Positions 8,503-16,811 of a stretch of 33,017 bases of DNA are shown here, in pieces. Position 1 is the first letter of the stretch. The number at the start of each line of letters is the position of its first letter. Under the pieces are notes generated by a model. The model was not told where the DNA came from. It was given only the letters and a program-made list of their open reading frames with translations, and searched no databases. Made by a program: the position numbers and the translations under genes. Source of the DNA: Gammaproteobacteria bacterium (GTDB lineage Bacteria > Pseudomonadota > Gammaproteobacteria > Thiohalomonadales > Thiohalomonadaceae); assembly GCA_014859545.1 (NCBI GenBank), contig JACUTZ010000009.1, positions 1 through 33,017 of the forward strand, in the 5' to 3' direction.

Positions 8503-9717
8503 ATGAAAAAAACGCTATTTACGCAAATTGAGGGCGGCAAGGGTTTTTATGCCCTGCTCGCTACCCTTGCTGCGGTCATTCTGATCGGCATGTTCGCCGT
8601 GTATCAGATGGAGCACAACGGCCACTGGATTACCGGCATGAACAACCAGATCGTCTGGGGGATGCCGCATATATTCGCGATCTTCCTGATCGTGGCCGCA
8701 TCTGGTGCGCTGAATGTTGCCTCCATTGGTTCGGTCTTCAGCAAGAAAATCTATAAGCCACTGGCCCCACTCTCCGCTTTGCTGGCAATCGCCTTGCTGA
8801 TCGGCGGTCTGGCCATCTTGGTGCTCGATCTGGGTCGTCCGGATCGCCTGATCATTGCGATGACCTACTACAACTTCAAATCCATCTTTGCCTGGAACAT
8901 CATCCTCTACAATGGCTTCATTGCCCTGGTGGCCGTCTATCTGTGGACGATGATGGAAAAGCGCATGAACCGCTATACCACCATCGCGGGGTATGCAGCC
9001 TTTATCTGGCGTCTGATCCTCACCACCGGTACCGGCTCAATCTTCGGCTTTCTGGTGGCCCGTGAGGGCTATGACGCGGCGATCATGGCGCCGATGTTCA
9101 TCCTGATGTCCTTTTCCTTTGGCTTGGCATTCTTCATGCTGGTGTTGATGAAGACCTACAAGTGGACCGGCCGTCCTTTGGGTGATGTCATACTGCGTCG
9201 TCTGAAGAACCTGTTGGCGATCTTTGTCGCCGGTGTGCTGTATTTCGTCGTCACCATGTACATCACCAACCTGTATGCCACCGAGCACCACGGCGTAGTA
9301 TCCTTCATCCTGCGTGACGGTGGTATCTATCCGATCCTGATGTGGGGTGGCTATCTGCTGCTGGGCACCCTGATCCCGCTGGCGCTGCTGTTCCACCCGG
9401 CCACCGCCATGTGTCGCAAGGCAATGACGGCCGCTTCCTGGCTGGTGATCCTCGGTGGTTTTTCACTGCTGTATGTCATCATCATTGGTGGTCAGGCATA
9501 CCCGCTGAATCTCTTCCCCGGGTATGAGGTGATTAGCAGTTTCGAAGGTGATGTGGGCTCTGGCTTCTATGCCTACACCCCCACCCTGAACGAGATCCTG
9601 CTTGGCTTCGCTGGTATTGCCATTGCTTTGGCGATGACTGCGGTAGCGGTCAATGCCCTGCGCTTCCTGCCGGAAAGCCTGGCCGATGAAGAGGTCGACC
9701 CGCACGCCAAGGGCTAA
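8503..9717 (+). CDS. dsrP: DsrP, NrfD-family membrane subunit
   Basis: DsrP (404 aa) is an NrfD/PsrC-family integral membrane protein that should exchange electrons between DsrO and quinones. The sequence is almost entirely made of hydrophobic helices, roughly ten, from FYALLATLAAVILIG near the start to GIAIALAMTAVAVNAL near the end, with a short charged cytoplasmic tail. No metal-binding cysteine motif is seen, as expected for this family. It starts 36 bases after dsrO and is the last gene before a strong terminator, so the canonical dsr transcript ends here. Confidence 0.95.
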   Translation: MKKTLFTQIEGGKGFYALLATLAAVILIGMFAVYQMEHNGHWITGMNNQIVWGMPHIFAIFLIVAASGALNVASIGSVFSKKIYKPLAPLSALLAIALLIGGLAILVLDLGRPDRLIIAMTYYNFKSIFAWNIILYNGFIALVAVYLWTMMEKRMNRYTTIAGYAAFIWRLILTTGTGSIFGFLVAREGYDAAIMAPMFILMSFSFGLAFFMLVLMKTYKWTGRPLGDVILRRLKNLLAIFVAGVLYFVVTMYITNLYATEHHGVVSFILRDGGIYPILMWGGYLLLGTLIPLALLFHPATAMCRKAMTAASWLVILGGFSLLYVIIIGGQAYPLNLFPGYEVISSFEGDVGSGFYAYTPTLNEILLGFAGIAIALAMTAVAVNALRFLPESLADEEVDPHAKG

Positions 9718-9737
9718 GCACTAGCCCGCCCCGTGCC

Positions 9738-9776
9738 AAAAACACCGGTGACCCGCAAGGGCACCGGTGTTTTTTT
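9738..9776 (+). terminator. Rho-independent terminator of the dsr operon
   Basis: AAAAACACCGGTG (9738-9750) pairs perfectly with CACCGGTGTTTTT (9762-9774) around an 11-base loop, and the T-run continues to 9776. The A-tract on the left arm would let it act on both strands. It lies 20 bases after the dsrP stop. Confidence 0.9.
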
Positions 9777-9792
9777 ATATGCGGAAAACTTT

Positions 9793-9914
9793 GCCACCGA
9801 GATCACAGAGGACACGGAGCGAGACAACCGCTTTCGTGTAATCAAATGCTGCGATGTGATCCTCGGTCAATACGCTAGTCAATCTTTCTCTGTGTCCCCT
9901 GTGAGCTCTGTGGC
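9793..9914. repeat. 122-bp imperfect palindromic repeat (CACAGAGGACACGGAG type)
   Basis: The left arm at 9793-9819 (starting GCCACCGAGATCACAGAGG) and the right arm at 9888-9914 (starting CTCTGTGTCCCCTGTGAG) are reverse complements at 23 of 27 positions, with 68 bp between them. The architecture and the AGAGG core match the element at 16812 and the one at the window end, suggesting a dispersed non-coding repeat family. It fills most of the dsrP-ybiB gap. The 61-codon ORF drawn over it has no coding support. Confidence 0.75.
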
Positions 9915-9977
9915 TTAAGCTGTTCAAGGGTTTAAATCCACACCAACTGCTCCCATCTCTTGGCGATGGAATCGCGG

Positions 9978-9983
9978 TATAAT
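9978..9983 (+). promoter_or_regulatory. Possible -10 box upstream of the ybiB-like gene
   Basis: A perfect TATAAT lies 29 bases before the ATG at 10013, downstream of the dsr terminator and the repeat, so a promoter is expected in this area. No good -35 match is seen at 16-18 bp. This is a candidate only. Confidence 0.35.
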
Positions 9984-10012
9984 CCCCCTATCAATCGCAG
10001 TGAGGTTTCGGC

Positions 10013-11014
10013 ATGAGCCAGCAAGAACATCCTTTTGCACAATATGTACGTATCCTGGGCAAGGGCCGTAATGGCTCCCGTGGTCTGAGCGGCGACGAAG
10101 CCTACGAGGCGATGCGGATGATTATGGCCGGTGAGGTGGCGCCCATTCAGCTGGGCGCTTATCTGATGCTGATGCGCGTCAAGGAAGAGACCCCGGAGGA
10201 GGTTGCCGCCTCGGTACGGGCGATCCGCGAACAGCTGGCGATCCCGGCCAACGCCCCCAAACCGGATCTGGACTGGTCCTCCTATGCCGGCAAGAAGCGT
10301 ATCCTGCCCTGGTATCTGCTTTCTGCACTGCTGCTGGCGCAACATGGCATCAAGGTATTCATGCACGGCGCCAGTGGGCATACCGCTGGGCGTCTCTACA
10401 CCAAAGATGTACTGCCGCAGTTGGGTGTGCCGGTTGCCACCTCGCTGGATGAGGCCTGTAATCAGCTGGCGACGCAGAACTTCAGCTATATCGACCTGGA
10501 ACACCTGAACCCGCGCCTGCACGATATCATCGAGCTGCGCCCGCTGCTGGGGCTGCGTTCGCCGGTGCATACCATCGCCCGCATGCTCAATCCCTTTAAT
10601 GCGGATCATGTGATCCAGGGGATCTTCCATCCGGGCTATCGCCCCACCCATCAGGAGGCCGGGCAGCTGCTGGCTATCCCGCGAATGATCGTGATTAAGG
10701 GTGAAGGTGGCGAGATCGAACGCAATCCTGACCAGGAGGTGCTGTTGCAGGTGGTCAACAAGGGCGAGATGAGCGAAGAGACCTGGCCTGCCATGTTCAG
10801 TCGTCGTCATGTGCGTCCGGACGAAATGAATGTGGCTGATCTCAAGTCCCTGTGGACCGGTGAATTGAACGAGGAATACGCTGAAGCGTCGGTGCTCGGT
10901 ACCACTGCCATTGCCCTCTACACCATGGGCCGGGTCGCCAATCGGGAAGAAGCCGAGGCCGAGGCCGCCCGGATGTGGGCAGCGCGTGACAAAACGCGTT
11001 TTTTATCGGCCTAG
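10013..11014 (+). CDS. ybiB: YbiB/TrpD2-like glycosyltransferase-fold protein
   Basis: The 333-aa product resembles anthranilate phosphoribosyltransferase (glycosyltransferase family 3) in its N-terminal helical domain (YVRILGKGRNGSRGLS, LMRVKEETPEE) and its core (LLSALLLAQHGIKVFMHG). It lacks the GTGGD PRPP/phosphate motif of true TrpD. This is the pattern of YbiB (TrpD2), described in E. coli as a DNA/RNA-binding protein under SOS control rather than a tryptophan enzyme. Its stop is only 3 bases before the dsrN start, so the two are almost certainly co-transcribed. A link to sulfur metabolism is not established. Its presence between dsrP and dsrN departs from the Allochromatium order. Confidence 0.8.
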   Translation: MSQQEHPFAQYVRILGKGRNGSRGLSGDEAYEAMRMIMAGEVAPIQLGAYLMLMRVKEETPEEVAASVRAIREQLAIPANAPKPDLDWSSYAGKKRILPWYLLSALLLAQHGIKVFMHGASGHTAGRLYTKDVLPQLGVPVATSLDEACNQLATQNFSYIDLEHLNPRLHDIIELRPLLGLRSPVHTIARMLNPFNADHVIQGIFHPGYRPTHQEAGQLLAIPRMIVIKGEGGEIERNPDQEVLLQVVNKGEMSEETWPAMFSRRHVRPDEMNVADLKSLWTGELNEEYAEASVLGTTAIALYTMGRVANREEAEAEAARMWAARDKTRFLSA

Positions 11015-11017
11015 GGC

Positions 11018-12481
11018 ATGGGCTTGAGCGCTGAAGCAAGCCAGGCCAGCATGGCCGCACTGCTGGCACAGCCACGGGTGATGCTGGCTGCGCCGCACAA
11101 GTCCTCGGGCAAAACCACTATCAGTCTTGGCCTGTGTGCAGCACTGCATCGGCGCGGCCTGCGGGTTCAGCCCTTCAAGAAGGGTCCTGACTATATCGAT
11201 CCCATGTGGCTGGCACAGGCGGCAGGGCTGCCCTGCTACAACCTGGATTTTCACACCCAAAGCCCGAGCGAGATTCAGACCTTGTTCAGCCAGCATGCGG
11301 CCCTCGCCGAGATCAGTCTGATTGAAGGCAATATGGGCCTGTTCGATAGCCTGGACGTGGCCGGGACTCAAAGCAATGCCGCACTGGCCATCGCGCTGCA
11401 AATCCCGGTGGTCCTGGTACTCGATGTACGTGGCGCAACCCGCAGCCTGGTGCCCCTGATCCAGGGATTCATGCAATTTGAACCGCGCCTGCGGATTGCC
11501 GGGCTGATCCTCAACAAGGTGGCCGGGGCACGCCACGAGCAACGGCTTCGTGAGGTGATTACACAGTATTGCACTATTCCGATCCTGGGCTGTGTTCATC
11601 GGGAGGCGGCATTGGCCATTGATGAACGTCACCTGGGTCTGATCCCCAGTAGCGAGAGCCAGCACAGCGATGCCCTGCTGCACACCATCAGCCAGCGCAT
11701 CGCGGCCCAAATCGACCTGGATCAATTGCTGGCGATTGCCCAGACCGCCCCGCCCCTGCCGACAGTGGCCACTGCCCCCGCCCCGGCTGAGTATGCCCCT
11801 CTGCGGATTGCCATTGCGCAGGATGCCGCCTTTGGTTTTTATTATCCGGATGATCTGGAAGCGATGCGAGCGCAAGGGGTGGAGCTCATCCCGATTGATA
11901 CCCTCCATGATCAAAGCCTGCCTGAGAGTATCGACGCCCTGTTTATCGGTGGTGGTTTCCCTGAGACCCAAATGACCGCTCTGGAGGCCAATAGCCCGAT
12001 GCGCATGGCGATACGCGAGGCGATTGAGCAGGGTCTGCCGACCTATGCCGAGTGCGGTGGCCTGATGTATCTGTGCCGCCAGCTGCGCTGGGGTGATAAA
12101 CAGAGCGAGATGGTAGGCGTGATCCCAGCCGACTGTGTGTTGCATCACAAGCCCATTGGTCGGGGCTATGCACTGATCCAGAAAACCGCCGCCCATCCAT
12201 GGCCAACAGTCCACGAGCATGACCAGGGCGTCCGGCATGTGCATGAGTTTCATTACTCCAGCCTTGAAAACCTCGACACTGGCCTGCACTATGCCTATGA
12301 GCTCGAACGCGGTGTCGGGATTACCGCCAAACGTGATGGGATTGTGTATAAAAACCTGCTGGCCAGCTATGTTCACCAGCGCCAGGTACAGGGCAATCCC
12401 TGGATCGCCGAGTTTCTGTCCTTCGTGCGTCGGCATCAGTTGGCCGGGCTAAATGCCGGATACCTGCCGCCCTTCATGTAA
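11018..12481 (+). CDS. dsrN: DsrN, cobyrinate a,c-diamide synthase family
   Basis: The 487-aa protein has the CobB/CbiA architecture. An N-terminal ATP-binding domain carries the P-loop PHKSSGKTT (about 26-34) and FKKGPDYIDP. The C-terminal class I glutamine amidotransferase domain has GGGFPE, the nucleophile in YAECGGLMY (about 346) and a histidine in HEFHYS. Two roles are possible: cobalamin biosynthesis, or, as proposed for DsrN, glutamine-dependent amidation of siroheme to siroheme amide for DsrAB. Proximity to dsr and dsrR, and the absence of other cobalamin genes here, favour DsrN. The start is uncertain: the ATG at 11018 has a weak ribosome site and the ATG at 11051 is an alternative. 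Confidence 0.87.
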   Translation: MGLSAEASQASMAALLAQPRVMLAAPHKSSGKTTISLGLCAALHRRGLRVQPFKKGPDYIDPMWLAQAAGLPCYNLDFHTQSPSEIQTLFSQHAALAEISLIEGNMGLFDSLDVAGTQSNAALAIALQIPVVLVLDVRGATRSLVPLIQGFMQFEPRLRIAGLILNKVAGARHEQRLREVITQYCTIPILGCVHREAALAIDERHLGLIPSSESQHSDALLHTISQRIAAQIDLDQLLAIAQTAPPLPTVATAPAPAEYAPLRIAIAQDAAFGFYYPDDLEAMRAQGVELIPIDTLHDQSLPESIDALFIGGGFPETQMTALEANSPMRMAIREAIEQGLPTYAECGGLMYLCRQLRWGDKQSEMVGVIPADCVLHHKPIGRGYALIQKTAAHPWPTVHEHDQGVRHVHEFHYSSLENLDTGLHYAYELERGVGITAKRDGIVYKNLLASYVHQRQVQGNPWIAEFLSFVRRHQLAGLNAGYLPPFM

Positions 12482-12535
12482 CAGGCCTGCTAAGATACAC
12501 AGGTTCGACCTATTCAAGCCAAAGAGAGACTAGCA

Positions 12536-12892
12536 ATGATTACACTGACCCCCGCCGCTGTGGAACAGGTGAAAAAATCTGCCCAGGAAAGCCAGGCCGA
12601 CGGCATGGCGCTACGTTTGGCCGCACGCAAAAACAGCGATGGCAGCATTGATTATGGTATGGGCTTTGATGAGCCCAAGGATGAGGATCTGCTGTTCAAG
12701 TTCGATGGTGTCGAGGTGGTAATGGGTGGCGAATATGGCCCCCTGCTGAATGGCACTACCGTCGATTTCGTCGAACTGGAACAGGGACAATTCAGCTTTA
12801 TTTTCATGAACCCCAACGACGCCAACTACACCCCCCCGGGTGACAGCAGTAGTGGCGGATGTGGCAGCGGTGGTTGCAGCTCCTGTAATTAA
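12536..12892 (+). CDS. dsrR: DsrR, A-type iron-sulfur scaffold-like protein
   Basis: The 118-aa product has the IscA/HesB fold signature (ITLTPAAVEQVKK at the start, MALRLAARK, LNGTTVDFVE, FIFMNPN). The three ligand cysteines of IscA are not in their usual places: the first is replaced in RKNSDGSIDYG, and the CGCG motif is replaced by NPNDANY. This fits DsrR, which in Allochromatium lacks the cluster-binding cysteines and acts in regulating dsr expression. Here, however, a glycine-rich tail carries three cysteines (Cys 109/114/117 in GGCGSGGCSSCN). It follows dsrN by 54 bases with a purine-rich ribosome site. Confidence 0.85.
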   Translation: MITLTPAAVEQVKKSAQESQADGMALRLAARKNSDGSIDYGMGFDEPKDEDLLFKFDGVEVVMGGEYGPLLNGTTVDFVELEQGQFSFIFMNPNDANYTPPGDSSSGGCGSGGCSSCN

Positions 12893-12980
12893 GGCCATCT
12901 GCGCGCCAGCGTCCCGCTCCCGTCGCGGGCTATGCTATGATCCGGCTTCGCCGCCTGCTGTCTGGATCTGAGTGCTCGCC

Positions 12981-14630
12981 ATGGCCCAAATCAATACCGT
13001 CTCGCCTACCCAATCCCTGCAACACGGACTGAAACTGCTCAGCTCGGTGTTTCTGTTCAGTGGCAATAATCTGCCGGGCAGACAGCTACGCTTCCTGCTG
13101 GTCGGCGTCGGGATGAACTTTGTTCTGCTGGGTGTCGTACTTTCGCTGTTATTGCACTACCCAGGCCAGGAAAATATCTGGCTGCTGCTGTTCGGGCTGT
13201 TGATTGTGAGTGGGGTGACGCTGTTATTCGCCATCTCGCTGGCATTTCGCCGTCACCTGCTCAAACCCAGTGACGAGCTCAAGCACTGGTCCGAACACAT
13301 ACGCGAGGGCAATCTGGCGGTGCGACTGCATCCGGAAGAGATGGGCGAACTCAAGGAAGTCGCCAAGGATATCAACAACCTGCTGGCCTATCTGCAAAGC
13401 CTTTCCAGTCACATGGATGACGAGATCAAGCGCCAAACCCGGCGATTTGAGCAGAAGGCCAATTCCCTGCAGGTGCTCTACGATGTGGCCGCCAGTCTGA
13501 ACACCTCGCGCGACCTCAAGGATCTGCTGACCCGTTTTTTGCACACCATGCGCGATATCGTCAATGCCCGCGCCGGCACCGTGCGCTTGTTGACCGAGGA
13601 CAACAAGATGGAACTGGTCGCCAGCATCGGCCTGGATGCCGAGGTGATCGAGGCTGAGCGGCTGGTCTCGGTGCAACGCTGTCTGTGTGGCAATGCGGTC
13701 ACCGAGGGCGAGGTGTTGTTCCAGCACGATATGAACAGCTGTAATCGCTGGGTCGGCCGCCCGATGCTGGGAGGTGACGAGCTGGAGATGATTGCCGTGC
13801 CCCTGCAGTATCATGGCAAGAATCTCGGGGTGTATAACCTGTTTGTGGAAAAGGCCGACATCGACTCCCACGAGGAGGTCAAGGCGCTGTTTACCAGTAT
13901 CGGTCGTCACCTCGGGATGGCGATCGAAAAGGCCCATCTGGATGATGAGGCCAAGCGTCTATCGATCATCAAGGAGCGAAATGCGCTGGCCCATGAACTG
14001 CACGATTCCCTGGCCCAGACCCTGGCCAGTCTGCGCTTTCAGGTCAGCATGCTGGACGAGGCCATCGACCGCCAGGGTGCCGATGTGACCCATGAGGATA
14101 TCCAGCAGATTAAGGGGGGGCTGGACGAGGCCTATACCGAGCTGCGTGAGCTGCTGGCCCATTTTCGTGCCCCGATCAGTTCCCGTGGTCTGCTCCCGGC
14201 GCTGGAAGACCTGATCAGCAATTTCCGCAAGCAGACCGGCATGCATGTACTGCTGCAAAAGGAATGGGATGAAACCCGTCTGGCGGCCAATATGGAGATG
14301 CAGGTGCTGCGTATCATCCAGGAGGCGCTCACCAATATCCGCAAGCATAGCAAGGCGCATACGGTGCGGGTGTTGCTGCGCTGCGACAAGCAGGATAACT
14401 ATCTGATCCTGATCGAAGACGATGGTGTTGGCATGGAAACACAGGCCTTTAGTGGCCACCCCGGCGAGCACCTGGGGTTGTCGATCATGAAGGAGCGCGC
14501 CCGCTTCCTCGGCGGCGAGCTGCGGATTGAAAGCGAGGCCAGTGAGGGCACGCGTATTCAGCTTAGTTTCAGTCGCCCGGCGGTTGGCGAGACACGCGCC
14601 AGAGAGCCACAACACTTTGCCCTTATCTAA
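12981..14630 (+). CDS. NarX-like membrane histidine kinase with GAF domain
   Basis: This sensor kinase of about 549 aa has two closely spaced transmembrane helices near residues 38-60 and 65-89, joined by only a few residues (HYPGQEN). It therefore has no periplasmic sensor domain like the nitrate-binding one of NarX. A HAMP linker, a coiled stretch, a GAF domain (about 160-315, with cysteines in QRCLCGNAV and MNSCNRW), a HisKA_3 phosphoacceptor in ALAHELHDSLAQ (His near 340) and an HATPase domain (EDDGVGM, GLSIMKERA) follow. I chose the ATG at 12981; a GTG at 12972 is in frame. It is paired with the response regulator 13 bases downstream. The ligand is unknown and may be cytoplasmic via GAF. 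Confidence 0.88.
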   Translation: MAQINTVSPTQSLQHGLKLLSSVFLFSGNNLPGRQLRFLLVGVGMNFVLLGVVLSLLLHYPGQENIWLLLFGLLIVSGVTLLFAISLAFRRHLLKPSDELKHWSEHIREGNLAVRLHPEEMGELKEVAKDINNLLAYLQSLSSHMDDEIKRQTRRFEQKANSLQVLYDVAASLNTSRDLKDLLTRFLHTMRDIVNARAGTVRLLTEDNKMELVASIGLDAEVIEAERLVSVQRCLCGNAVTEGEVLFQHDMNSCNRWVGRPMLGGDELEMIAVPLQYHGKNLGVYNLFVEKADIDSHEEVKALFTSIGRHLGMAIEKAHLDDEAKRLSIIKERNALAHELHDSLAQTLASLRFQVSMLDEAIDRQGADVTHEDIQQIKGGLDEAYTELRELLAHFRAPISSRGLLPALEDLISNFRKQTGMHVLLQKEWDETRLAANMEMQVLRIIQEALTNIRKHSKAHTVRVLLRCDKQDNYLILIEDDGVGMETQAFSGHPGEHLGLSIMKERARFLGGELRIESEASEGTRIQLSFSRPAVGETRAREPQHFALI

Positions 14631-14643
14631 CGAGAACCCCAAC

Positions 14644-15297
14644 ATGCGCGTGCTGCTAGTGGACGACCACACCCTGTTTCGTAGTGGCCTGGAGACCTTG
14701 CTCGATCGCCATGAGATCGAGGTGATTGGCACTGCCGGTAATGGCCGTGAGGGTTTTTTGATGGCCCGTGAGTTGCAGCCGGATGTGGTCTTGCTGGACA
14801 TGCGCATGCCGGAGATGAGTGGCCTGGAGGTGCTGTCCGGACTGCGTGCGGTGGGTTTTCGCAATCCTATCGTGATGCTAACCACCAGTAACGAGGAACA
14901 GGACCTGGTAGACACCTTGCGCAATGGTGCCTCCGGCTACCTGCTCAAGGACATGGAACCCAGCGAACTGGTTCATGCGCTGCGCGAGATCATGCTGGGC
15001 AAGACTATCGTCGCTCCAGAGCTGACCGGGGTGCTGGCGCGGGTAATCCAGGGGGAAGGGGAAGACCTCGAGCCACCGAAAGAGATCTCTCCCTTCGCCG
15101 AACTGACGCCCCGCGAACTGGAAATCCTCTGCCTGTTGGCCGAGGGGCAGAGTAACAAGGTGATCGCGCGTAATCTGGGGATCACCGATGGCACCGTCAA
15201 ACTTCATGTCAAGGCGATTCTGCGCAAACTGGATGTGCATTCTCGTGTCGAGGCAGCCGTGATGGCGGTGGAACAGAATTTTTGCCACAAGGAATAA
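14644..15297 (+). CDS. NarL/FixJ-family response regulator
   Basis: The 217-aa regulator has an N-terminal receiver with the acidic pair VDDH, the phosphoacceptor Asp52 in LLDMRMPEMSG, the conserved Thr/Ser in MLTTSN and the Lys in YLLKDME. A C-terminal LuxR-type helix-turn-helix follows (LTPRELEILCLLAEGQSNKVIA...VKLHVKAILRKL). It is the partner of the upstream kinase. The ORF track extends upstream into the kinase gene, but the ATG at 14644 gives the normal MRVLLVDDH start. Its targets are not visible; the nearby dsr genes are a possibility. Confidence 0.92.
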   Translation: MRVLLVDDHTLFRSGLETLLDRHEIEVIGTAGNGREGFLMARELQPDVVLLDMRMPEMSGLEVLSGLRAVGFRNPIVMLTTSNEEQDLVDTLRNGASGYLLKDMEPSELVHALREIMLGKTIVAPELTGVLARVIQGEGEDLEPPKEISPFAELTPRELEILCLLAEGQSNKVIARNLGITDGTVKLHVKAILRKLDVHSRVEAAVMAVEQNFCHKE

Positions 15298-15300
15298 GTC

Positions 15301-16026
15301 GTGTATCTTGCTGTGATCCGTTCCCTGCTCGCCCTGTTGCTATTGGCCATCGTTAGTCCGGTAATCGCCCAAGCCGAACCCTGGTATCAGCTTGAGCTGA
15401 TCCTGTTCAGTCACAATAGCCCCACATTCCGTGACAGCGAGCGCTGGCCGGAGGATCTCGCCTTGCCCAATGTCAATCAGGCGATATCGCTGAGCCCACC
15501 GCTAGCCGATCAGACAACACCCACGGCCTTTGCAATGCTGGACGTATCGGCCATGCAGTTGCTCGCCGAGGCCGAACGGATCGAGCAGGATGAAAGTCTA
15601 CGCTTACTCGCCCACCTGGCCTGGTTGCAACCCGGCTTGCCTGCCGAGCAGGCCAAGGCCGTGTGGATTGCCATCCCTGATCCGGAACAGTCAGCGCAAG
15701 CACAGGAGCATCTTGGACCGCCGGTTCTTGAGGGCACCCTGAGTTTGAGTCTATCGCGCTATCTGCATCTGGCGGTGGATCTGCTATATCGGGAGGCAAA
15801 GCCGAATCAGGGCCTGCCCTTGAACAGCGCCACCAGCCCGATGGATCTCTTCCAGCTTCGCGAACAGCCCTATGGCATCCACAGCGATGCGGGCCAGTGG
15901 CAGCTCTATCGCAAGGAAGAATCACGCCGCATGCGCAGCAATGAATTGCATTACCTGGACCACCCTATGTTCGGGATGCTGGTGCTGCTTACGCCCCACC
16001 AGACAGACCAGCAGAGCAGCCAGTAG
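15301..16026 (+). CDS. csiV: CsiV-family peptidoglycan-binding periplasmic protein
   Basis: The 241-aa protein has a Sec signal (LLALLLLAIVSPVIAQA), then the CsiV hallmark PWYQLELILFSHNS and a second family-typical stretch toward the end (RRMRSNELHYLDHPMFGMLVLLTP). CsiV was described in Vibrio cholerae as a periplasmic peptidoglycan-binding protein needed for cell shape. The start is a GTG only 3 bases after the response regulator stop, so it is the third gene of that operon. It converges with the methylthioinosine phosphorylase gene 14 bases away. The role here is inferred from family resemblance. Confidence 0.75.
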   Translation: MYLAVIRSLLALLLLAIVSPVIAQAEPWYQLELILFSHNSPTFRDSERWPEDLALPNVNQAISLSPPLADQTTPTAFAMLDVSAMQLLAEAERIEQDESLRLLAHLAWLQPGLPAEQAKAVWIAIPDPEQSAQAQEHLGPPVLEGTLSLSLSRYLHLAVDLLYREAKPNQGLPLNSATSPMDLFQLREQPYGIHSDAGQWQLYRKEESRRMRSNELHYLDHPMFGMLVLLTPHQTDQQSSQ

Positions 16027-16040
16027 CGTGCTCTGATGCG

Positions 16041-16784
16041 CTAAACCAGTCTTGGAACGACCTGCTCAAGCAGCTGGCGTGCGCGCGCCATACCCTCGCC
16101 CAGATAGTGTTCGATCATCGCCATGGTGATGGTCGGCTCACCTCGCCCCGCCCCCATATTGGCCACGACCGCCAAACAGACATAGTCCAGTTCCAGCTCA
16201 CGGGCCAGGGCGGCCTCGGGCATGCCGGTCATGCCGACCAGATCACAGCCGTCGCGCTCCAGCTTGTTGATCTCGGCGGTGGTTTCCAGGCGCGGCCCCT
16301 GGGTGGCGGCATAGGTGCCCTCACCGATCACCTCGATACCGTTGTCAGTGGCGGTATCGATCAACACCTTGCGCAGCGCAGCGCTATAGGGCTCAGTAAA
16401 GTCGATATGGGTGACATGATTCAGACCTTCTTCAAAAAAGGTATTGGTGCGCGACCAGGTGTAGTCGATGATCTGATCCGGTACCACCAGTTTGCCCGGA
16501 GTCATGTCGGCGCGGATCGCCCCGACCGCGTTGACGGCAATCACCTTCTCCACCCCGCTCTCCTTCAAGGCCCAGAGATTGGCGCGGTAATTGATCTTGT
16601 GCGGTGGGATGGTATGCCCTGCCCCATGACGTGGCAGAAACAGCAATTCCTTGCCGCACATCTCACCAAACACCAGCGGTGCGGAAGGCTCGCCATAGGG
16701 GGTGTGCATCACCTCGCGGCGGGTTAGGTGCAAGTCCTTCAGTGAGGTCAGTCCGGTGCCGCCAATGATCGCCAATGTTGCCAT
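16041..16784 (-). CDS. S-methyl-5'-thioinosine phosphorylase
   Basis: The 247-aa protein is a purine nucleoside phosphorylase/MTA phosphorylase family member: LAIIGGTGLT at the start, LPRHGAGHTIPPHKINYRAN, TYAATQGPRLETTAEI and GMTGMPEAALARE. The TGMPEA version of the MS/TTVPE motif matches S-methyl-5'-thioinosine phosphorylases such as that of Pseudomonas. These use deaminated methylthioadenosine and give hypoxanthine plus methylthioribose-1-phosphate. MTA phosphorylase is the alternative. The ORF track extends 59 codons upstream into a repeat. The ATG at 16784 has an AGAGGA site and a normal N-terminus. Hypoxanthine phosphoribosyltransferase lies upstream on the same strand. Confidence 0.87.
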   Translation of the reverse strand: MATLAIIGGTGLTSLKDLHLTRREVMHTPYGEPSAPLVFGEMCGKELLFLPRHGAGHTIPPHKINYRANLWALKESGVEKVIAVNAVGAIRADMTPGKLVVPDQIIDYTWSRTNTFFEEGLNHVTHIDFTEPYSAALRKVLIDTATDNGIEVIGEGTYAATQGPRLETTAEINKLERDGCDLVGMTGMPEAALARELELDYVCLAVVANMGAGRGEPTITMAMIEHYLGEGMARARQLLEQVVPRLV

Positions 16785-16811
16785 GGTTTTTAATCCTCTA
16801 AAAGATGACCT

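Noticed and set aside
9733-9918. 61-aa ORF after dsrP
   Set aside because: It runs through the terminator and the palindromic repeat and shows no protein-like features.
12893-12980. Search for dsrS or a terminator after dsrR
   Set aside because: No dsrS-like gene is present; CCCGC/GCGGG can pair but no T-run follows, so a terminator is not supported.
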